64,000 nt of DNA. It comes from Actinophytocola oryzae (GTDB taxonomy: Bacteria > Actinomycetota > Actinomycetes > Mycobacteriales > Pseudonocardiaceae). Numbering within the stretch: position 1 is the stretch's first letter; the number at the start of each line of letters is the position of its first letter. The notes beneath the pieces are model-generated. The model saw only the letters and a list, made by a program, of their open reading frames with translations, made no database searches and was not told the origin of the DNA. Shown here piece after piece: positions 59,019 through 64,000 of the stretch. Where the stretch lies: positions 186,001 to 250,000 of the forward strand of contig NZ_SOCP01000004.1 in NCBI RefSeq assembly GCF_004364325.1, given 5' to 3'. The position numbers and the translations under genes were made by a program.

Positions 59019-60059
59019 ATGCGCAAGACCATCGGCGTGGTCGCGGCGATGACCGCGTTAGCCCTCGCCGCCGGCGGTTGCGGATCCACGAAGGACGCGG
59101 CGGGCGGCGGCGATGACAGCGGAGGTGGGAGCGGCAAGGTGGGCGCGACCGTGCCGCTGTTGACCTCGCCGTTCTGGCAGGCGTACAACAACTACGTGCC
59201 GCAGATGGCGAAGGACGCCGGGCTCGACGTCCTGCCGACCGTCAACGCGGACAACAACACCCAGAAGCAGATCACCGACATCAACAACCTGCTCAACCAG
59301 GGCGTCAAGGGCCTGGTGGTGACCCCGATCGACTCCGCAGCGATCGTCGCGGGCCTCAAGCAGGCCGACCGCAAGGGTGTGCCGGTCGTGTCGGTGGACG
59401 TGCGCCCGGAGTCCGGCAAGGTCGCGATGGTCGTGCGTGCCGACAACAAGGCCTACGGCAGCAAGGCGTGCGAGGTCATCGGCGACAAGGTCAAGCAGGG
59501 CAAGGTAATCCAGATCATGGGTGACCTGGCCTCCATCAACGGTCGGGACCGCTCCGAGGCGTTCCGCGACTGCATGAAGTCGAAGTACCCGCAGATCACC
59601 GTGCTGGAGATCCCGGCGGAGTGGAAGGCGGAGAAGGCCGCGTCGGGCCTCGAGGGCCTGCTCACCGCGAACCCGGACGTCAAGGGCATCTACATGCAGG
59701 CGGGCGGTGTCTACCTCGCGCCGACGCTGCAGGCGTTGGAGCGCAAGAACCTCAAGTTCCCGGTCGGCGACCCGAAGCACATCGTGCTGGTGTCCAACGA
59801 CGGCATCCCGCAGGAGCTGGAGGCGATCCGCAACGGCGAGCTGGACGCGACCGTCTCGCAGCCCGCCGACGACTACGCCAAGTACGGCATGTACTGGCTG
59901 AAGAAGGCCATGGCGGGCGAGAAGTTCAAGGAGGGCCCGACCGACCACGACAGCAACGTCGTCGAGGCCTCGCCGGGCATCCTCGAGGACCAGCTGCCCG
60001 CGCCGATCGTCACGAAGGACAACGTCGACGACGACGCACTGTGGGGCAACACGCTGTGA
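59019..60059 (+). CDS. Sugar ABC transporter substrate-binding lipoprotein (ribose-type)
   Basis: This 346-residue binding protein of the Peripla_BP_4 type has a signal ending LAAGGC with Cys21. NADNNTQKQITDINNLLNQGVKGLVVTPIDSAAI is the typical ribose-binding-type segment. ATG follows AAGGAGG. The ligand is probably L-fucose, L-rhamnose or a related free 6-deoxyhexose, inferred from the operon. Confidence 0.9.
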   Translation: MRKTIGVVAAMTALALAAGGCGSTKDAAGGGDDSGGGSGKVGATVPLLTSPFWQAYNNYVPQMAKDAGLDVLPTVNADNNTQKQITDINNLLNQGVKGLVVTPIDSAAIVAGLKQADRKGVPVVSVDVRPESGKVAMVVRADNKAYGSKACEVIGDKVKQGKVIQIMGDLASINGRDRSEAFRDCMKSKYPQITVLEIPAEWKAEKAASGLEGLLTANPDVKGIYMQAGGVYLAPTLQALERKNLKFPVGDPKHIVLVSNDGIPQELEAIRNGELDATVSQPADDYAKYGMYWLKKAMAGEKFKEGPTDHDSNVVEASPGILEDQLPAPIVTKDNVDDDALWGNTL

Positions 60060-60227
60060 GCGGAGCCTGCGGAGCGAACCATCAGCACTCAGAGCGCCGG
60101 CGAGGCCGCGGAGGGCGCCGGTGGAGCGGAGCCTGCGGAGCGTTCTGGCGCCGCGTAGCGGGGGAGGCTGCGCTGTGAGCGGAGCTTGCGGAGCGTACCG
60201 GCGTCGCGTAGCGGGCGAGGCTGCGCT
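60057..60227 (+). repeat. Triple intra-operon linker repeat J4 (binding protein to ATPase)
   Basis: Three copies of a roughly 54-64 bp unit begin at 60057, 60122 and 60176 with GCGGAGCYTGCGGAGCG near the start. The last two units are nearly identical, each containing CGCGTAGCGGG, GAGGCTGCGCTGTGAG. The end of each unit recreates the GTGAG that forms both the binding-protein stop context and the ATPase start. Transcribed as RNA it could fold into GC-rich hairpins. Confidence 0.7.
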
Positions 60228-61727
60228 GTGAGTGCGATCGTCGAGGCGATCGGGGTCGGCAGGCGTTACGGGCCAACCGTTGCGCTTGCCGACGTCAGCC
60301 TCACCGTGGCGGCCGGCGAGTCGCACGCGCTCGTCGGCCGCAACGGGGCGGGCAAGTCGACGCTCGTGTCCATCCTCACCGGACTGTCCAAACCGGACAC
60401 CGGGTCGGTCCTGTTCGGCGGCGAGCCGGCACCGGCACTCGGTGACCGGGAGGCGTGGCGCACCAGGGTCGCCTGCGTCTACCAGCACTCGACGGTCATC
60501 CCGGACCTTACGGTCGCGGAGAACCTGTTCATCAACCGGCAGCCGACGCGGCGCGGGGTGATCTCGTGGCCACGTCTGCGCCGCGAGTCCCGCGAGCTGC
60601 TCGACTCGTGGGGGGTCGCGGTCGACGTCGACCTGCCCGCGGGTGAGCTGTCCGTCGAGGACAGACAGCTCGTGGAGATCGCGCGCGCGCTGTCCTACGG
60701 CGCCAGGTTCATCGTGCTGGACGAGCCGACCGCACAGCTGGACTCGGACGCGATCGGCAGGCTCTTCTCCCGCATGCGGGAACTGCAGGACGCCGGTGTC
60801 ACGTTCCTGTTCATCTCCCACCACCTGCAGGAGGTCTACGAGGTCTGCCAGGCCGTGACCGTGCTGCGGGACGCGCGGCACATCCTCACCGGACCCGTCG
60901 AGGAGGTCTCGCGCAGCCGGCTGGTCGACGCGATGACCGGCGAGACCGGCGGTCTGACGGTCGTCGACGCGGCGGGCCGGGAACGGATCGGTGCGGACAC
61001 CGAGGACGTGCTGACGGCGGCGGGCCTGTCCGGCGACGGGTTCACGGACATCTCGTTCGGCCTGCGCCGGGGCGAGGTCGTCGGCATCGCGGGCTCGAAC
61101 GCGAGCGGCAAGCACCAGGTCGCGGAGACGGTCTACGGCCTGCGTGCACCGACCGCGGGCGCGGTGCTGGTCGGTGGCCGACCGCTGCCACGCGGCGACG
61201 TGAAGGCCGCACTGCGGGCCGGGATCGGGTGCGTGCCACGGGATCGGCACCACCAGGGCCTGGTACTGGGCATGTCCATAGCGGACAACACCGCCATGTC
61301 CATTCTGGACAGACTGGGTTCGGGAGGACTGGTCGCGCCGCGTGCGCGTGCCGCGGTGGCCACGAAGGCGATCGCCGACCACGGCATCGTCGCGTCCGGC
61401 CCGGCGCAGCCCGCCGACGCGCTGTCCGGCGGCAACCAGCAGAAGGTGGTGCTGGCACGGGCCTTGGCGAGCGACCCGTCCGTGCTGGTGCTGATCAACC
61501 CGACGGCGGGCGTGGACGTGAAGTCCAAGGAGGCGCTGCTCGGCCAGGTCGAGCGGATACGCGCCGAGGGCAAGGCGGTCCTGATCGTGAGCGACGAGCT
61601 CGACGACCTGCGACCGTGCGACCGGGTGCTGGTGCTGCGCGCGGGCACCCTGGTGGCGGAGCACGAGGCCGGCTGGTCGGTAGGCGACCTGGTGGCCGAC
61701 ATCGAAGGAGTCGTAACGGATGACTGA
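60228..61727 (+). CDS. Sugar ABC transporter ATP-binding protein (RbsA/MglA-type, two domains)
   Basis: This 499-residue protein has two fused ATPase domains. The first has Walker A GRNGAGKST (37-45), signature-like LSVEDRQLVEIARAL and Walker B FIVLDEPTAQLD. The second has a divergent Walker A (GSNASGKHQ), signature LSGGNQQKVVLARAL and a VLVLINPTAGVDV Walker B. This asymmetry is normal for the family. The GTG at 60228 follows GGCGAGG in the repeat. It overlaps the permease by eight bases. Confidence 0.92.
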   Translation: MSAIVEAIGVGRRYGPTVALADVSLTVAAGESHALVGRNGAGKSTLVSILTGLSKPDTGSVLFGGEPAPALGDREAWRTRVACVYQHSTVIPDLTVAENLFINRQPTRRGVISWPRLRRESRELLDSWGVAVDVDLPAGELSVEDRQLVEIARALSYGARFIVLDEPTAQLDSDAIGRLFSRMRELQDAGVTFLFISHHLQEVYEVCQAVTVLRDARHILTGPVEEVSRSRLVDAMTGETGGLTVVDAAGRERIGADTEDVLTAAGLSGDGFTDISFGLRRGEVVGIAGSNASGKHQVAETVYGLRAPTAGAVLVGGRPLPRGDVKAALRAGIGCVPRDRHHQGLVLGMSIADNTAMSILDRLGSGGLVAPRARAAVATKAIADHGIVASGPAQPADALSGGNQQKVVLARALASDPSVLVLINPTAGVDVKSKEALLGQVERIRAEGKAVLIVSDELDDLRPCDRVLVLRAGTLVAEHEAGWSVGDLVADIEGVVTDD

Positions 61728-62730
61728 CGTCATGGCTGGGGAGCGCACGGGCACGGCACCCGCCGTGTCGAAGGGCCGGTCGTGGGTGCCGAGGCTGCGC
61801 GAGCTGGCGCTGGTGCCCGCGATCATCGTGCTCCTGATCATCGGCGCGGTCGTGTCCGACGGCTACCTCGACCCGGACAACCTGATCAGCATCCTCGGCG
61901 CGTCAGCGGCGCTCGCGCTTGTCGTGCTCGGCGAGTCACTCGTGCTGATCACCGGCAAGTTCGACCTGTCGCTGGAGTCGACCGTCGGCATCGCCCCCGC
62001 GATCGGCGCGCTCCTCGTGCTGCCCAGCGGCTTCGGCACCGAGTGGCCGACGTTCGTCTGCATCCTGGCGATCTTCGTGATCGGCGCGGCGATCGGCGCG
62101 TTCAACGGCTTCCTCATCGTGAAGCTGCAGCTGAACGCGTTCATCGTCACCCTGGCGATGCTGATCATCCTGCGGGGCCTGCTGGTCGGTGCCACGGACG
62201 GCAAGACGCTGTTCGACATGCCGGACGCGTTCTTCTCGATCGCCAACACCACGTTCATCGGGTTGCCGATCTCGGTGTGGCTCGCGCTGGTCCTGTTCGG
62301 GGTCGTCGGGTTCGTGCTGCGCTACCACCGGTTGGGGCGGTCGCTGTACGCGATCGGCGGCAACCGCGAGGCGGCACGGGCGGCGGGCATCAACGTCGAC
62401 CGGATCTCGTGGCTGGTCTTCGTGGTCGCCGGTGTCCTGGCCGCGACCGGCGGCCTGGCGCTGACGGGGTACGTCGGCGCGATCAACTCGAGCCAGGGCG
62501 ACGGGATGATCTTCCAGGTGTTCGCCGCGGCGGTCATCGGCGGCATCTCGCTGGACGGCGGCCGTGGCACGATGTTCGGCGCGCTCACCGGTGTGCTGCT
62601 GCTGTCCGTGGTCGACAACCTGCTGACCCGCGCACAGGTGCCGTCGTTCTGGACACAGGCCGTCTACGGCGCGATCATTCTTGCCTCGTTGATCCTCGCC
62701 CGCTTCGCAGGCGGCAAGCCACAGACCTAG
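61720..62730 (+). CDS. Sugar ABC transporter permease (RbsC-type)
   Basis: This 336-residue membrane protein has about eight to ten hydrophobic segments and the conserved GKFDLSLESTVGIAPAIGALL, YAIGGNREAARAAGINVDR and GGISLDGGRGTMFGALTGVLLL segments. It forms the homodimeric channel of the deoxysugar importer. Its stop overlaps that of the convergent FadR gene by four bases. Confidence 0.93.
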   Translation: MTDVMAGERTGTAPAVSKGRSWVPRLRELALVPAIIVLLIIGAVVSDGYLDPDNLISILGASAALALVVLGESLVLITGKFDLSLESTVGIAPAIGALLVLPSGFGTEWPTFVCILAIFVIGAAIGAFNGFLIVKLQLNAFIVTLAMLIILRGLLVGATDGKTLFDMPDAFFSIANTTFIGLPISVWLALVLFGVVGFVLRYHRLGRSLYAIGGNREAARAAGINVDRISWLVFVVAGVLAATGGLALTGYVGAINSSQGDGMIFQVFAAAVIGGISLDGGRGTMFGALTGVLLLSVVDNLLTRAQVPSFWTQAVYGAIILASLILARFAGGKPQT

Positions 62731-63425
62731 GACGACCCGTCATGCTCCGCCGTGCCGAGCGCGTTGCGCAGCCACTGCTCGACGCCCGCGACGTGCACGG
62801 TCGCCCAGGACCGCGCCAGCTCCGGCTCGCGGCTCGCGATCGCGTCGTAGATCGCGCGGTGCTGCTCGCGGGTCCTCTCGACCGCGCCCTCCTGGGTGAG
62901 GCCGCGCCAGATCCGCGCGCGGGTCGTCGGCCCGGACAGGCTGTCGATCAGCGAGCACAGCACCGGGTTGCCGGAGCCGAGCGCGATGCGGCGGTGGAAC
63001 TCCAGGTCGTTGGCGACGAGGTCCTCGACGGTCGGCGACTCCTCGAGCCCTTCGAGGAGCTTCTCCAGCTGCGCGAGGTCCTCCTCGTTCATCCGGCTCG
63101 CCGCCATCGCCGTGGCGGCCGGTTCGAGGATCCTGCGGACCGCGAGGAAGTCCAGCACGGTGTCGTCGCGGTGGAAGTCGACCACGAACGTCATGGCGTC
63201 GAGCAGCAGCTTCGGCTCGAGACTGGTCACGTACGTGCCGTCGCCCTGACGGACGTCCAGCACCCTGATCAGGCACAATGCCTTGACGGCCTCCCGCAGC
63301 GAGCTGCGCGACAGACCGAGGCGCCCGGCGAGGTCGGCTTCCTTGGGGAGCCGGTCGCCAGGCGCGAGCTCACCCGAGATGATCATGCCCTTGATCTTGT
63401 CGATCGCTTCGTCGGTGACCGGCAT
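62727..63425 (-). CDS. FadR/GntR-family transcriptional regulator of the fuconate regulon (proposed)
   Basis: This 232-residue regulator has an N-terminal winged helix (GELAPGDRLPKEADLAGRLGLSRSSLREAVKALCLI) and an FCD ligand domain with metal residues (VRRILEPAA, NDLEFHRRIALGSGNP, EQHRAIYDAI). It is divergent from the mutarotase gene, and the imperfect operator site C lies in the 63-bp gap. It probably binds sites A, B and C and is released by a fuconate-type intermediate. Confidence 0.85.
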   Translation of the reverse strand: MPVTDEAIDKIKGMIISGELAPGDRLPKEADLAGRLGLSRSSLREAVKALCLIRVLDVRQGDGTYVTSLEPKLLLDAMTFVVDFHRDDTVLDFLAVRRILEPAATAMAASRMNEEDLAQLEKLLEGLEESPTVEDLVANDLEFHRRIALGSGNPVLCSLIDSLSGPTTRARIWRGLTQEGAVERTREQHRAIYDAIASREPELARSWATVHVAGVEQWLRNALGTAEHDGSS

Positions 63426-63441
63426 GTGCCCTGAACCCTCT

Positions 63442-63458
63442 CAGACCTCGGATGTTTG
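63442..63458. promoter_or_regulatory. Operator site C, imperfect copy of sites A and B
   Basis: CAGACCTCGGATGTTTG keeps CAGAC and GATGT but has one substitution in the left arm compared with sites A and B. It sits between the FadR gene and the mutarotase gene, as expected for autoregulation. Confidence 0.6.
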
Positions 63459-63488
63459 TCTTCCTAGAGTGCCACGAAAGGTGAACAC

Positions 63489-63797
63489 ATGCGTGTAGCA
63501 CTGCACACTCGCCTCAAGCCTGGCCGGGAGGTGGAGTACGAACAGGTGCACGCGGTCATCCCTCGTGACCTGGAAGTCGCGCTGCGCGATGCAGGCGTGT
63601 CATCCTGGGCGATCTTCCGTGACGGCCTCGACCTGTTCCACGTGCTGGAGGTCGAGGACTACCAGGCCATGCGGCACGCGCTGCGCGACCACCCGGCGAA
63701 CGTGCCGTGGCAGGCACGCATGTCGGAGCTGCTCGCCGTCGAGGACGACTACTCGGGCGACGACACGGGCATCAAGCTCGTCTGGGAGCTGTCATGA
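63489..63797 (+). CDS. L-rhamnose/L-fucose mutarotase family protein
   Basis: This 102-residue protein of the RhaM/DUF718 ferredoxin-like fold interconverts sugar anomers. The catalytic-type His in RVALHTRLKPGREVEYEQVHAVI and the W-x-I-F-R strand SSWAIFRDGLDLFHVLEVEDY are present. ATG at 63489 behind AAAGGTG. It is coupled to the aldo/keto reductase (ATGA). Confidence 0.88.
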   Translation: MRVALHTRLKPGREVEYEQVHAVIPRDLEVALRDAGVSSWAIFRDGLDLFHVLEVEDYQAMRHALRDHPANVPWQARMSELLAVEDDYSGDDTGIKLVWELS

Positions 63798-64000
63798 GCG
63801 TGCCTCTGGGCCTCGGCTGCGCGCAGCTCGGCAACCTCTACCGCGCGATGAGCGACGAGAACGCCTACGAGATCGTCGACGAGGCGTGGTCGCAGGGCAT
63901 CCGGTACTTCGACACGGCGCCGCACTACGGGGTGGGCCTGTCCGAGCGGCGGCTCGGGGTGGCGCTGGCCGGGCGGCCACGCGAGGAGTACGTGCTGTCC
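63794..64000 (+). CDS. Aldo/keto reductase, probable L-fucose dehydrogenase (partial, runs off the right edge)
   Basis: Only 69 N-terminal residues are in the window. GLGCAQLGNLYRAMSDENAYEIVDEAWSQGIRYFDTAPHYGVGLSERRLG shows the catalytic Asp in FDTAPHYG with Tyr following, as in the pyridoxal/fucose dehydrogenase branch of aldo/keto reductases. It would oxidise L-fucose to fuconolactone as the first pathway step. The rest of the gene and a possible lactonase lie to the right. Confidence 0.85.
   Translation, partial: MSVPLGLGCAQLGNLYRAMSDENAYEIVDEAWSQGIRYFDTAPHYGVGLSERRLGVALAGRPREEYVLS

Noticed and set aside
59058..61841. A 927-codon minus-strand open frame across the fucose importer
   Set aside because: Arg/Val/Asp-rich shadow of well-conserved plus-strand transporter genes; no recognisable protein features.

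Overview
The window is GC-rich chromosomal DNA from an actinomycete. It shows many GTG and TTG starts, dense ATGA/GTGA stop-start overlaps, Hanks-type kinases, WXG100-like genes, LutABC and an F420-type flavin-fold enzyme. The style fits Pseudonocardiales (for example a Lentzea, Saccharothrix or Amycolatopsis relative), but this is a judgement from gene content and not a proven assignment. Most of the window is catabolic: successive modules for import and oxidation of sugars, uronic acids, deoxysugars and formate, each with its own regulator.

Layout. 0-7 kb: oligopeptide-type ABC transporter (minus strand), ROK regulator, and a large secreted discoidin/beta-helix hydrolase. 7-10.6 kb: an accessory-looking module of a nucleotidyl-cyclase-fold protein divergent from an XRE regulator overlapping a GT-A-like glycosyltransferase, plus a GNAT. 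10.7-12.5 kb: LacI regulator and SMP-30 lactonase. 12.9-17.6 kb: two DUF202 membrane proteins and a lipid-modification cluster (DUF1365, FAD oxidoreductase, CFA-synthase-like methyltransferase, DUF1295). 17.6-25 kb: FadR regulator, a truncated secreted protein, an ABC importer, uronate dehydrogenase and an unknown protein. 25-27.2 kb: formate-THF ligase and a cyclodeaminase-like protein. 27.2-33.6 kb: a tandem palindromic array, an APH(3'')-like phosphotransferase and the NAD-dependent formate dehydrogenase operon fdsGBAD. 33.7-36.5 kb: WXG100/YbaB-like secretion-associated mini-cluster. 36.5-43.9 kb: galT, DeoR regulator, sugar ABC importer and GH36 alpha-galactosidase. 44-46.4 kb: a receptor-type Ser/Thr kinase with an altered beta-3 lysine, and a GNAT. 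46.5-50.1 kb: FAH-family hydrolase and lutABC. 50.5-54.5 kb: accessory block with a TauD-like dioxygenase, Nudix hydrolase, XRE regulator, and a membrane-anchored DddA-like (SCP1.201-type) cytidine deaminase followed by an Imm1-like immunity gene. 54.5-56.9 kb: PPOX-type enzyme and a TetM/OtrA-like GTPase. 56.9-64 kb: fuconate dehydratase, SDR dehydrogenase, ribose-type ABC importer, FadR regulator, mutarotase and the start of an aldo/keto reductase.

How it fits together. The right-hand cluster encodes a non-phosphorylative L-fucose (or L-rhamnose-like) route: fuconate to 2-keto-3-deoxyfuconate to the 2,4-diketo acid. The missing last steps appear to be 10 kb away: the FAH-family hydrolase would cleave the diketo acid to pyruvate plus L-lactate, and LutABC would oxidise the lactate. 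The same 17-bp palindromic operator, centred on ACATC-S-GATGT, stands in front of both operons and in imperfect form in front of the FadR gene itself, so one regulator may control all three transcripts. The second standout is the compact deaminase/immunity pair. Third are several repeat families: a 128-bp dispersed element carrying two DnaA boxes, a 74-bp tandem palindromic array, and a linker repeat that sits between the stop and start codons of neighbouring operon genes.
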